NCBI GenBank assembly: GCA_026120035.1
Contig: JALRME010000001.1
Span: 1,191,909 to 1,255,908, forward strand
Direction: 5' to 3'
From: Coleophoma eucalyptorum
Lineage: Eukaryota > Ascomycota > Leotiomycetes > Helotiales > Dermateaceae
Length of the DNA: 64,000 bases
Shown piece by piece: positions 12,407-24,893 of this stretch (position 1 is the first letter of the stretch; every line of letters starts with the position of its first letter). A program made the position numbers and the translations under genes. Below the pieces are notes generated by a model, which was given only the letters and a program-made list of their open reading frames with translations, was not told the DNA's origin and ran no database searches.

Positions 12407-13193
12407 GCTTTGAGGTTACATTTCTGTATGTACTTGGGGTTCTTTCATAGTTTGGGAGTTATATGAGAATTGGCAGACAAAATCAATTCTAGAGAATTTC
12501 AGACTAGATTATAAATCTCTATTGCCCAGTCTTAATCATTCTGTGACCGATCTATAACGGATAATGGCGGATTGAATCCTCGCGCATTTAACAAAGATCC
12601 AACGACCTTCCCACATACCCCTATTTGATGAATGGATGAACCGAAAGTAAAGTAAGCTGCATAGCTGATGAGTTCAGCATGGTTAGTAATGCTTGCAGGG
12701 TTGTGAGAACAAGACTTTAGTGGTACGGTAGAAGCCAATTGGTCTGTAAGATCGTTCCACCTCCTTACTGATCGATACATTGGAAGTCACTCTGCCAAGC
12801 GTCGCGTGATAGATGATTTGGAGAGCGGGGAACAAAAACAAGGTGCCTGCCTCCTTTAGTTGCCACACAAAACCATCATACCGGGGACCTACCAATGCAG
12901 ATCAGGGTACAAGCTCTTAGGAGGTGACTGATCAAGTGGTGGTATGCCAAGATTCTAGTAGATAACGGTAATGGACGCTCAACCCTCGTAAGCCATGTAA
13001 CGTTCCTGGGGTAGAGATAAAGCACGCGGATAAGTGGGATGCTCGAATAGAGCGGGCAGCAGTAGTTCGTGGGGAGGGGCAATGGGGGGAGGGGCATCAA
13101 TATATATTTATGGGTACCTCTTCCCCGGTGTAGAGACTTTTAGACATTACATAGTCGTCGCTGTAGTGTATTTTCCCGCGGTGTGGTTTCACA
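12407..13193. other. Intergenic, about 790 bases, promoter of the transporter
   Basis: Contains the TATA-like run at 13101-13110 just before the transporter gene; otherwise nothing recognised. Confidence 0.55.
13101..13110 (+). promoter_or_regulatory. TATA-like element of the MFS gene
   Basis: TATATATTTA lies 84 bases upstream of the ATG at 13194. Confidence 0.5.
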
Positions 13194-15294
13194 ATGGCGG
13201 ACCTAAAGAAGAACTCATCGGTCACTAAGAGCGAAACTCCTGAGGTTACTTTCGGTCAAAACACTTTAGCTGATAATATCCTTGGGTTGGAGGATCTCAA
13301 AGAGATCGACGAAGAAGTACAATATGCCATTGCACAACAGCAATCAAGTCTCAGCTCAACAGCAACTGAATCATGGCTTCTATACCTCATCCTTCTCGTT
13401 GCTTTTCTTAACGCAACCTCTTCTGGATTCGACGGTAGTCTAATGGTATATATATATATATATATAGCTTCCAATGTCCGAATTCCCACTGACTTTTGTA
13501 GGGGAGCATCAACGCCGAAACCCAGTACAAGAATTTCTTCCACCTCAAAGAGACTGGGAGCTCGACAGGAATTGTCTTCATCCTCTACAATGCAGCATCT
13601 ACCTGTGGTTGCGCCTTCGGTGGACCGATCATGGACTATTTTGGCAGAAGGCGGGGCATGCAATCCGGCTGCGCTTTCACACTGGCCGGTGCAGCACTGG
13701 CCTCCGCGTCCCAAACCCTGGCGCAATTCAAGGCGTCGAGATTCTTGCTTGGTTTTGGGATTATCTTGCAGACGCTCTCAGCCCCGGTCTATGTCACGGA
13801 GATGGTGCCGCCTCAGTGGCGGGGAAAACTGGGTGGCTTTTATAATACCTTTTATTTCACCGGCAGCATCACAGCTACGGGGGTCGTCTATGCTACATCG
13901 CTATACACGACGACACTGGCATGGAGACTACCTCTAGCACTGCAAGTAATCCCACCCACCTTAGTCTTCATAGGTTGTTTCTTCATACCTGAATCTCCTC
14001 GCTGGCTGGCATCACGAGATCGGATGGACGAGGCTGCAAAGATCATATATAAATACCATGGTGGTGAGAACAATGAAATTGCCAAGTTGGAAGTGCGAGA
14101 AGTTGCCGCGCACGTCAAGAATAGCAAGCCGCAGAGTCCGGGGGATTACATCCGGGGATTGTGGGATTATAGGGAACTGTTCTCTTCTCATTCAGCACGC
14201 TGGAGAACGTCCATGGTCACTTTGTTGACGCTCGCTTCGTCCTTGACTGGGAATACTATCCTCACTTGTAAGCCCTTCTTCCTACTCATATCATAACTCA
14301 TGAAAGATGCTAATTCCAGGCAGTCTTTCAGCCGACTATGCTGGCAGCTGTTGGGGTTACTTCCGTTCGCCGTAAGCTCCTGCTTACTTTTGCATCTTCG
14401 ATCGTACGTCAACTTATCCTTCTTTAACTGACTTCAGACTGACCAACTCTGAAGGTGTCCTGCTCTGGTGCTGTGATTGGCAGTGCAACAAATGACTGGA
14501 TCCTTCGACGAACAAGGTATGTTTAGGAAATCACGGTCTCATCTTGAATGACACAAACTCACAATCAGAAACTCAGATTCGTCGTCGGCTCATTTGCACT
14601 CGCTTGCGCTCTCTCCATCGTCGCAGCTACTTCGGCAGAAGTAGCCAAAGCCGAGAACGCAGGCATGCCAGTCTCCAAGGCGATTTCTGGAGCTGGAATA
14701 TTTGCCATCTTTCTCTTTGGTTGGATTTTCAGTTTTGTGTATACACCTAACCAGGTACGTTCACGCGAGCTGTAACCCCCCCCCCCCCCCTCACACCCGA
14801 GACACTCTTTTGATGTGCATTTCTTGTTGGTAAGCGACGAGGAACCATAGATGGGAGGGCTAACAAGCTTCGAAAAATAGTCCCTCTACTGCACCGAAGT
14901 CATGAACCAAGAACTCCGTGCCAAAGGAATTTCCCTGCACGCTCTACAGAGCAATCTCGTCTCTATCCTGTTCACCTACACGACCTCCATCGCACTAGGT
15001 GATATTTCATGGAGTATGTCACCGTTCCCCTATATACTCTAACTTTTCCATTCAAGAGCGATCTGCTGACAAGTCTACCCCTTCTAACCAGAATACTACT
15101 TCGTTTGGATAGCTGTCGACGCTGTGGCCGGATTCCTATGGTTATTCTTCGGCGTCGAGACAGTCGGGCGGACGATCGAGGAATTGGATACCTGCTTCGA
15201 GGCTCCATTCCCTCCCAAAGCCTCTTGGAAACGGACTCGCATTGTTAGACACGAAGATGGGGAGATGGCTATCCAGAGCAAAGAAGCTGCATGA
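13194..15294 (+). CDS. MFS sugar-type transporter
   Basis: Plasma-membrane permease of the fungal sugar porter group, 557 aa from seven exons: 13194-13445, 13502-14267, 14324-14403, 14455-14516, 14577-14754, 14881-15013 and 15092-15294. All phases agree. Visible motifs are the loop D-Y-F-G-R-R-R-G (conserved MFS loop 2-3), PESPRWLASRDR after TM6, and the C-terminal E-V-M-N-Q-E-L-R-A-K-G loop followed by FFGVETVGRTIEEL. The length and a long soluble N-terminus fit the lactose/hexose permease branch; the actual substrate is unknown. Two introns carry simple repeats: (TA)n in intron 1 and a 15-C run in intron 5. Two small exons (80 and 62 nt) were placed by phase and membrane-helix continuity, so their exact acceptors are somewhat less certain. 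Confidence 0.92.
13446..13464 (+). repeat. (TA)n microsatellite in transporter intron 1
   Basis: An alternating TA run begins directly at the GT donor of the first MFS intron. Confidence 0.7.
14776..14790 (+). repeat. 15-base poly-C run in transporter intron 5
   Basis: Uninterrupted run of C between the donor at 14755 and the acceptor at 14880. It is intronic, so slippage would not shift the reading frame. Confidence 0.85.
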
Positions 15295-16061
15295 AGGGAA
15301 TGGCAATTGGGGAAGATAATCTTTCCCTTCTAATTTGATAGTTCTGACGAAAGCTCTGATGTGTCTAGCTTGACGGCTTATGAATCTTGGCGGATGAAGG
15401 TTTACATTATATAATGACAGCAAAGAGTTGTGAGCAATCTTTCTGAGTAATCGTTCCTGACAGGAAATAATGCTGCCAAGCAGCTTACAATGGATCGCGA
15501 ATACACAATGGACTCATGAGTTCGGAGCTTGCCATACCATTTATACATCTTCGCATAGGCATGGACACAGGCACACGTGCAATAAAGGCAATTTTTTATT
15601 ATGAAGTTTATACTTTTATGATCTGCAATACAAGAATGGCTATCTTTCTGGGGAGAATTTTGAGAAGAAGATTGAAGAAAGACGCTGACAGTAGCCAGAA
15701 GACCGACCTTGACAATCTCCCTCCCACATAATGCCTTGATGAGAAAGCAGGGGTATAAAGGAGACGATCCGTCACTGTCACTACCTAGAACCAAAGCCAT
15801 GTCAACTGAAGAAAAAAAAGTAAGAAAACAGAGAACGCTGCTCTATATAGAGCGGTAATAATGCTAATAGTAACGCCCATGAAAACCCGCCTCTTAAGAC
15901 GTGTGTTTTCTCTGATGCTGTGCCTTCCTGCCAACGCCGTATTCTACAATTAGTCCTGACAAAAATACAATCGCCATAATTCCAAATTCCGGTTCCCAAG
16001 GATATCATTTCTTGTTCTTTGCCGTGTCAACGCCGATAATGTCGTTCCGCAAATAGTCATT
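15295..16061. other. Intergenic between convergent genes; nothing recognised
   Basis: 3' flanks of the MFS transporter and the PHD-finger gene. A frame at 15402-15800 (minus) has no family signature. Confidence 0.55.
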
Positions 16062-19000
16062 TCACTTGAAGCCTCTCCATCGCTTCTTGGTCTTGCCCTT
16101 TTTGGTCTTGGTAACCTTGTGGCTGGGTGTTGCTGCGGTCTTGCTGGCCTCTCCACGCGAGTCAACATCTGCACCTAAACCATTCAGCTCATCGTCATCC
16201 ATCTCACTCAACTCGTCACTTGCTGCATCAGCAGTGTCCAGATTCTCCTCTGGTATGTTTGTGCCATCAGGATTGAGATCTTTGTAAACCCATGGTACAC
16301 CACCATTTCCCAAGGCGTTGTTAACATCAGTGGCAGCACCGCCTGTAGAAACAGGAGGTGTGGGTGGTGAGGCTTGCAGAGGCTCCGGAGCACAAACGTA
16401 ACCATTGCTGTCAGGTGGCGTAGAAGTCGTCTTTGCACCGTTCTTGCTCTGTGAGTCAACATTGGCGTCTTGAGCTGCATCATTAATGCCAGGTTCGCTA
16501 ACAGCCACAATTGTTTCTTCATCAATTTCGCAAGGTGCGTCGACATCCATAACATCATCTTCGACTAATATTGGAACCTCTTCAGGTGGAATCCCATTTG
16601 TACGCCTTGTTCCACTTCGCTTTGACGGGCTGAGCTTGGATGGGCTATCAACAATAACGGTGTCGCCATCATCGGCCTTAAATTCCATTTCCTCGGTAGC
16701 CGTGTTTGCAGGAATTTCCAGTGCGGCCTCAAGAACTTGGTCCAGCTCCTCTAGCAATTTGGCCTTTGGCTCTTCATTTAGAGCTGCCTCAATTTCGACG
16801 GCAGACTGTAAGAGTGGTGTGACGGCCTTGATGATCCGCTTGGCCAATCTCTTGCGATCCTTGAGATCCGCAGCAGCCTTCTTTGCAGGCGAGGATATAT
16901 CATCCTTGCTTCTAGCAAGCTCATTCATCGTTGTAGCTGCTGCCAAGCCTACACTAAAGACATTGCTGAAGTCCCGAGAGAAATCTGATGCATTTACATA
17001 ATATCGGACATTACACCTTGCTTGGAGCTCATCCAATCCCGCTGAGAAGACAGTCTTCTTTTCGTCAAGTCTATTATAAGTTAGTAATGCTTTTTGTCAA
17101 ATGGCTGGAAGACTTTACCTCTTTGCAAGCTGGAGTACTGGTGGAAGCATCTTCGCAACCGGAAAATATACTTGATCCATAACTTCTTCTTCAAGCTCAG
17201 CCTTTTTCAGCTTCTGGAACTCTCGATCGCGGGTAGCATGAGAAACCTCCTGAAGCTTCTTGAGATCTTCGACTAGTTGCGCAGAGAACTCAACGCGACG
17301 TTCGAGTTTTTGTCTACCAAGTTCACCCATTCCTGCGTAGTTCCTTCGAGTCAGTTCCATGGAAGAGTCATTCTGTAGTTGAAGACGCTTGATGAGCGGT
17401 GCGCCTCGTCGTGCTTCTCGTTTGAGAGACCAATATTTGCAAAGGTCTGCAGTCCACTCTCTGCGCTTCAGGATATTGAAACGCTGTAAAAAGGATTCAA
17501 CCAAATCAAAAACAATCCTTGGAACTACAAGAGTACCAGAGTCTAGCTTCCACGGTTGCTTCGGAGGCTGAGTGCCCTTCTTGTCCACCTCCGCCGTCGT
17601 ATTGGCGATATGGGCGCCATGAAGCTGTGACTCGTCGAGCTGGTCTTCGGTTCTAGCATTGTGCAGACGAGCCGCAAGCTTGTTGGCTGCCTCTTGATTC
17701 TCTGCCCAATACTGATTCTTGAAAATCCTTTTGTAATAACGCTGGGCCTCATCAACTATTCCGTTAACGTCATTCTCTCTAGCATAATCTGAAGGACAGT
17801 GCTTGTGACAGTATGCTTTCATAACAGTGGTTCCGTCGAGTACAGCCAGAGTTCCATGGTTATTTTTCATCTTCATATACAAGCCGGCTTTTCGAGCACA
17901 GGTAATGTGGAAAGGAGTAGCACACTGTGCAGAGCTGCATTGGACACATGCGCCCATAGACTGCTTGCACAGATAGCATCTCAAGCTCCACCGTGTCTTA
18001 GGAATTCTCTCAACGTCCATGACGGGTTCCATGAAGGTATGGTTGCCAAGAGAGACCTCACGAATCCACATCGCACAGAGAAGATGGACCCATTTAGAGG
18101 AGTTGGTCTGTTTGAAAGCGCCTCCTTTGTTGGGGCAGAATATGCACGTCTATTTGAAGAATCAGTCTCTGCTTTGATTATTAAAGGGCTGGAGTACATA
18201 CCGGGATACCACGACCGATCAACTGGCACTTCCGACATAACCATTGACCCTCTGGGATGAATGGAACACCATAGCACTCTTGATGGACAGCCAAGTCACA
18301 TCCGTCACAAAAGACAATAGCGTTGGTGTTCTCGCAATCGCCATCATCACACACAGCACATCTGCTATCTTGTTCCTCGCCTGGTAGGGGTTCTCCATTG
18401 ACGGCGGCAGCAGAGCTCGATCTTGGGCGGTGAGTCTGTGGTGGCTTAGGGTTCGGCTTTGGCATGCGCTTCTCCAGATCGTGCATCTCTAATTCAATCT
18501 TGGTTAAAGTAATCTCAAAATGCTCTCTGGTGAGAGCCTCAAAACCCTTTGCGGTTCTCATATCGCGATTGTATGCAATCAGCCAATACTCATCTTGCTC
18601 GTCCATATCATATTCCACGCGGAATTCAGTTCCGTCGTAAAGATTGTGATCAGAAGCTCTGATGAGTGTATCTGGACGTACGTAGACGTCTGTGATTTGA
18701 TAGCCCACATTTGCCATCGACTGATCTACATAGCGTTCCATGCCCAGAGCCTTATCCTCAAACCGTGCAAGGGTATCTGATTTGCGGAATGAGGGTTGGG
18801 GTAAGGTGAGTTTCTCCTTGGGATCGAAGTTGGGAATAGGAGCTGGTTTGGGTGTTCTAGGGCTGAAAGTTATAGGCTGACTAACGCCCCGGGTTTGTTC
18901 CATCATAAGGGCTCGTTTGGCGTAGAAAGCCTCTGGGTCCTTGGGAGGTCTGCCTGGCTTTCGTTTACCTCCTCCTGGTGTACCTGGTATCCTGACTGAC

Positions 19001-19653
19001 GAAGACAAGTCTGGTGTAGACATCGCAGATCCATCTTCGTCTTCATCTTCGAAAGGAGAACCGTTTATGCCATTTATAGAGCCATTCGCAGGTGTGACAG
19101 GTCTGGTATGTGGCGCAAGGCCATCCACTTCATCTGCGTCGATGGCGAGCAAGGCAGAGTTGATATCAAGGTCTGGGTGAATCTCCTCCAAGGCTCTCTC
19201 CTCCCTAGGTTTGTAACCATCACTGTGACTCATGGTTGCAGCTTGAGCTTCAGAGCTTGAAGCATAGGTCGGTCGTGTGGCTGGCTGTTGTTGTCGAGGT
19301 ATTGTTGGTCTGGTTCTCGAGGTTTTCTCGCGGCGATTACTGCTGTAGATCTTAGGCACTACACCGTTTGCGAGATTTTCTCTGCCTACGCGACCACGAG
19401 GGCCTATGTAGTTGTAGCCCCCAGGACCGGTACCGCCAACAGGAATCTCAATGCCAGTTTCTGGATCCACGTATCTGCCTCCACCTCCAGGACCACCTGG
19501 AATGTACTTCAGCTTTTGTTTCTTCTTAGGTGGTTCTGCCGCAGCATCTCCAATAGTGTTGGTGGGTTTCTCGGTGCGCGCTGACTTGGGTTGCGTAGTT
19601 GCGCGCTTTGGTCGAGGCGTCGCCGACGTGGGATTTGGTGTTTCTGGTGCCAT
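16062..19653 (-). CDS. Nto1-like double PHD-finger subunit of a NuA3/Mst2-type histone acetyltransferase
   Basis: Chromatin scaffold protein, 1163 aa from exons 19653-18202, 18149-17119 and 17070-16062. In order: a Gly/Pro-rich basic N-terminus (YIPGGPGGGGRYVDPETG), an EPL1-like segment (VEYDMDEQDEYWL... FEITLTKIELEMHDLEKRM), PHD1 at about 432-476 (CAVCDDGDCEN...FCDGCDLAVHQECYG), and a zinc knuckle plus extended PHD2 from exon 2 (CIFCPNKGGAFKQ, WVHLLCAMW). This PHD-knuckle-PHD unit is the mark of BRPF/Jade/Nto1 proteins, which tether MYST acetyltransferases to histone H3. No bromodomain is seen, as in Nto1 and unlike animal BRPF. A Glu/Lys coiled-coil and an acidic tail ending KKRWRGFK follow. 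The first intron falls exactly between PHD1 and the knuckle. Confidence 0.93.
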
Positions 19654-22600
19654 CTTTGCGGATCGCCTTCAGCGGCGCGTCCTGAGGCCGCAGCACCAAG
19701 CTGCTTGGGAGCAAAATGACGATCCTCAACTGATCGCAACACTCTCAACGCGCTCAACAGCAAACGTCTACCAGAAAGGGGAAGCCAATATCGACAGCAG
19801 GATGGAGCATCGGAGAATCTGTTTCGGGTTAAGGAGACCGTCTGGAGGGCAAAGGGGTAAGTCCTTTGCAGGCTTTCCTCAACTAGTACTGTAAAGTCAA
19901 GTCTGGTGTAAAGTATATCCTCACTGAACAAGGCGAGTTGATGTTGAAGGGAGTCGCGACGAGGTTCGGAGCTAACACATTACAAGCTAGCCCTTGTCGG
20001 CGGATCCAATTGTTCAAACCCGCAATGTATTAGTCATCAACAATAAGTGAAGTGGATCGGTGACGATAGAGAGACAGCGGATTAATGGGCGCTTGATCCA
20101 GTTATTCCTTTTAATACTAGTCTATAGCTTACTCTCGTTCCTAGACCGACATCCTTTTATCGAGTTGGGAATTGCTGAGTTGTTTCTCTATATCGTCCTC
20201 AGTTGTCGTCCCTGAATTACCCCGACGATTGGCGAGATTATTGCCACCAAGCAGCAGTGGGGGACACAACTCACGGACCATGTCAAAAAATCAGGAAAGC
20301 CATGTCCTTTACAGTCGTACGAGGACGGAGTATACAATAAAAAAATTTCAAGCACAAAAGAAGAAGTAACCCACAGCATATACCCGAAGTCGTTTGTTCT
20401 CTCTACCTACCTAATGGGCGTGCAATACTTCACGAAATGAGAGTGTAGAGCTTATACAAACTTAGTCATCTTTGAGTAACGAATTGAAATTAAGCTAGTA
20501 AGTGTATTTCTAATAATAGCCCCCAAGGTAAGGTTTAAGGCACTCTTTACTACCGCATAAAGCCCGGAATTTTTAAGGTATGTCGTTTTATCATTGCTTT
20601 CTGAAATCAATGAGTACAGGTGATGTTCAAGCCTTAGAAATGACGGCCGTTAGTGAGCTATGGCCCTTCGCAGCGAAAAAGTAGGTAATTATTCGTATGA
20701 CGCAGACAAAATCTGTACCCCAGGCTTACTGACTTTATGACAACGACTACCAGCTTAAAGACAATGTCTGGGACCAAGGCTGCATGTCACGATCCTAAAG
20801 TCGTATATCTTGCAGGACATAGTCCTTACGCGCAAGTACAGCACGCAAGGGTGGTCTTCACGTTAATTATTCGAATATCCTGTAATGCGATGAATACCGG
20901 ACGAAAAATACTGCGCTCCTCAGGCTTGGGGAAAACTACACCGTCGGGGTGCATGCACGGTCCTGTACGGAGTGGTAGCTGTTTGAGCTGTCAAATTCTC
21001 GGATGAATACTTAAGTGTACGGCATGTTCAAGCTAGGCGACGGCTTCTTTCTCTATCTTCAGGAAGAAACATCAGGTACTCTAGCCATGACGACTATCGA
21101 GCTCAATAGTCCGCATGAGAGTAAATCCTTTCTAAATTCGTTTCACAAGCAGAAAAGAAGGAAAGAAAGAGCGAAAGAAGAAAGAAGACACTGTCTTTCG
21201 CAACATTCCTGAGATTTATTCATTGCGAAAGGATGCACCGGCTACGAAATTGAGTAGTCTTGCGTTCCCGCCTATGCATGCAGACGGACGGAGGTTTCAT
21301 GAGCTCTGATGCGCATATCAGATCAGAAGCAACCACCATATACGAGATACTTGGTGAGTCGCAATGCTTCTAATTATAAGAATCAGAGGCCGGAATCGGG
21401 GCCGAAACAATGGCGCATGCTCTGCTGGCAACTCGTAGGAAGTGCAGGCACGCGCAATTCGAAAATGGTGCATCCGCCAACTGTCGACCCTTTGCATATC
21501 AGCATGCCTCGACTGTCTGTCGCTATTACTGGTTGTCACATCTGATGCATTGCATACGCTTAACGGCGCAAGAATACACGCAGCTGCAGCTTGAGAGTCC
21601 AGACTCGAATCATAACTCGACTCATAATGCCGTACACCAAAGAAACCAATAATAGTTTCCATCAAACTCCAGAACCCCAGCAAGAAGCAACATTGAGAGC
21701 GACATCGAAAGCGACATAGATGATCTTCAACCTGAGGATTTGGACCATGCAGTCAATTTAGAGTGGTGCCGCCAATGTTTCCAGTGGTGCTCTCAACACT
21801 GAAAGCATGCGTGTCGTCTCACGATCCAGTCTTAGGAGGTTTGGTTTGTTGGGGCTCGCAACCTCACTGATAAGACTTGGATTCTGAGATGTTCACAGAA
21901 TCAGTAGGTGGTGGTGTCAATGTGTTTTCGTGTGAAATGCTGATTGACTTACATGCGCCCAGATTCAATGGACAAGACTCACAATGATGGCACATGAGAC
22001 AGCGCTGCAAGAGCTTTGCCCGAATAGGCAGAGTGATGAGTAATGCCGATAAGAGCACAATACTAAAAACAGCAAATTCAATAGCAACCGCCTCGGAAAT
22101 ATGTTTCGGGAATACCAAAGGAGTTTTGATGTTCGGCTTGAGTCTCACTGTTCCCTTCGAAGCTTCAATGGAGGTGGAGAAAATGGAATTATTAACGTGG
22201 CTCCAGAACTGGCGGAGTCAGTGAGCTTGCTGCCTTTTATGCGACAATGTATTTTTGAATCAGCATTGATCGCAGGCAGCTCACCAGATAATGGCGATGT
22301 CATTTTTGGTGACCAGTTTCAAGGATTAGCGGCGGTCATTTTAGACCTATGGGGATTGGATTACGAAGGAAAATTTTCTTCTCAACCGTGGCATTGATCT
22401 TCTCGTATGACTGGACTGACTTCACATGTCCTCGCAATCTATCGCAGATCTCCCGCCCGCGTAGGTTTTACGGTTAGCTCGGTACTGTACAGTAATGCCG
22501 TGTCTGCAGATCGCAGCACCCGTGCAGCAAGCAAGTCACTGCCATCGGCCTTGGAAACGCAGCACCGCCGGTAAAAAGACACGATGATCACCAGTGCATG

Positions 22601-24893
22601 CCGATTTAATATATGGCTAAATTCCCTCTGGCGTCTCTGTAGATGCTGTCAAGACAACGTACTTTACAGTCAGCATTATGACGTAGGTCCAGAAATTGGC
22701 AGAGCGCGAAGGATTTACACGGACTTGTCAGACTTGGCCCATAAGCTAACTAAGCATGCAAAGTAGTCGGCTTCTTCAAATGCGCCATACAAAGAGAGAA
22801 CTAGTCCTGCACCTTTGGTAGTGGAATGCAACATCTGACCAGTGCCCCGAGCTGCAGCGGTGTGCTACAGCGTACAATGCACTACAAATCAGCTTTTGCA
22901 ACATCCTTCCGCAGCCGGATGTGTAGGAGCCGAAAAGAGGAAAACCTTCTCCACACGAGCCTTTTGATTGCTCAATTGCGGAGGAAAGACGGCGAGTCTT
23001 GTCCTCTGAGAGTGATGGTGCCGGGGATCTCGCCTATATCTATCTATTTTATTTGAGAAGTTATGGATATTGATCGACATCCAGAACAGCGAATTATGTT
23101 CCCGGTGCTGTTCAAGTCCCCGGCGAATTGACCGGGTCGCTGAAGACAGTTGCAAAAGAAACAGCTACTCTCCTTCACGATACCACAGCGCTAGCTGCTG
23201 ACATCGATCCCTGGGAAGACCACTTGTCAATAGAATAAAGCGTGGCAAGATGTTCTGCTAGAGGGAACCAGAAGCCTCAAGGTACAAGTACAAATGTACA
23301 AGTAAAAATGAGACCTTATCTCTCAGTCGCGGAGTTAAAAGACAAGAAACCTTGCCACTAGTCCTAATCCTGCTTGAAAGCAGCGCGCATCCATGTACTC
23401 TATACTTTCAGACCCTGTACCTCGGACTTGGTGACGATATATCCATGTGCATCTAATCTACAGGCTGGTCGCATAGGCAGCGCAGTTTTGATGGTTGCAG
23501 GTGTCATCTTTGCCTGTCAAATAGATGAATCTATAATGATCCAGATGTGGAAAAAGCCGGCGGGGCTGGAAACGACGAGACTTCTGGACCTCGATCCAAG
23601 ACCACGAGCTAGAGATTGGGAGCAGTGCAGGAGACCCTGAATGAGGGGAAGAGAGTTTTCAAATCAACCATTTCCGTGGGGAACGCAACCCGCCCGGCGG
23701 TTTTGCCCATTGCATTCGTCTGGCTCTGGAGGCTTTGCTGTCTAGAGGTTTGGTTGGCGGATATAACCGCAAACATCAAATCGCGGGTGTGTAGAAACAA
23801 TGCTCTTTCTTCACAGTGCCAGCGTGTACAGAAAGCCGCCAAGTCAAAGGACCTGGTATCTGCATCTAGACAAAGTTCTGCCCGAATGGAGCTGGCCTCT
23901 ACGGGCAGAGGCTTGCCGTACGGTGCTGAAGCAGGCACATAGCCAATCACGGCTAAGACTTAACTCGCTTCGCGATCAGGAACGGAAGTCAGGTCAAAAG
24001 TCGTGATCATGATCTAGGAACCAGCTCGGCCGTCCGAACACCCTTCACCGTTGCTAAGTATCTCCATTAGTTATTTGCAAAAATAAAATGGTTGGCATCC
24101 CAAACGGCAATGGTTGGGGTCCCGTTGTCACACAATGTCGCAGAGAAGGGCTCCTTCGGTGCAGCATCATAGCATCCAATAGCAGATTGTCTTCAGTGTC
24201 TGCCATGAAGAATGCGCTCGGCAATGGGGCTCCGCGGCACACCATCGAGTTCACCACCACCGATTGAAAACTGCTGGCGGGCTTCCTTCCATGTCGACAA
24301 TAATGGCTGGCTGCACTGGGAATCCACCCCGACCCAGCGCCATGGGCGTTGCTGGACCCCTCTGCGGGCCCCATGGCATTATACCAAGCTTCTCAGCTAA
24401 CGCCACCAGGCTAAACCGCTGTGCTCAATCGAGTCTGCGAGTGTGTTCCCACTGCTGCCACCCTGGATCGCCAACCACAACTTTAATTGTGGTCCAATAT
24501 TGTCGGCGAGCCCTGTTTCTTGTACCTGCCATGCGGACCTGATGAGGTGAACAAATTCCTCAGCTGAGCACACGGGAACTAAGAGGCACATCAGTGGAGT
24601 GACGGAATCAATCCGGCCAGAAATAAATCATATATCTTCCAGCTCTAACCCTTATGTTCAGCGTCTCCCTTTCCCTCCCATCTGCTTGAAAGTGAGGAGT
24701 TGCCGCACACGTCACAGGGTTGCTGATCTCGTCGGATTCTTCTGGTCCAGCCTTACCACTTACTTGGGCCTTGACTATTCGCGACTGACGATCCCAGCCC
24801 CTTGAGTCCGTCAAAGCAGTTCTAAGCCTATCTCGGTCCTGGTGTCTATCTCAAGCCAGCCAAATCGCCACCTACAGCCAATGAGTGTTGGCC
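19654..24893. other. Gene-poor stretch of 5.2 kb; no confident gene
   Basis: The longest region without a supported gene. Short frames on both strands lack ATGs, domains or splice continuity. The best coding-like piece is on the minus strand at 22208-21953: an open segment with one strong hydrophobic helix, a canonical donor at its end and a possible CAG acceptor at its start, but I could not extend it into a full gene. I see no inverted-repeat ends, transposase motifs or heavy AT skew of the kind left by repeat-induced mutation. It may hold decayed genes, a non-coding transcript or lineage-specific small genes. Confidence 0.5.

Noticed and set aside
13256..13726. 156-codon minus-strand frame across the transporter gene
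   Set aside because: Antisense shadow of the conserved MFS exons and intron 1; the TA repeat gives its YIYIYI stretch.
1..16000. Secondary-metabolite cluster (transcription factor, hydrolase, P450, transporter)
   Set aside because: No backbone synthase is present, and a ribosomal-style mix of housekeeping genes (aminopeptidase, CipC) interrupts the group.
19654..24893. Transposon remnant
   Set aside because: No terminal repeats, transposase or reverse-transcriptase motifs, or strong AT enrichment could be seen by eye; left as unexplained intergenic DNA.
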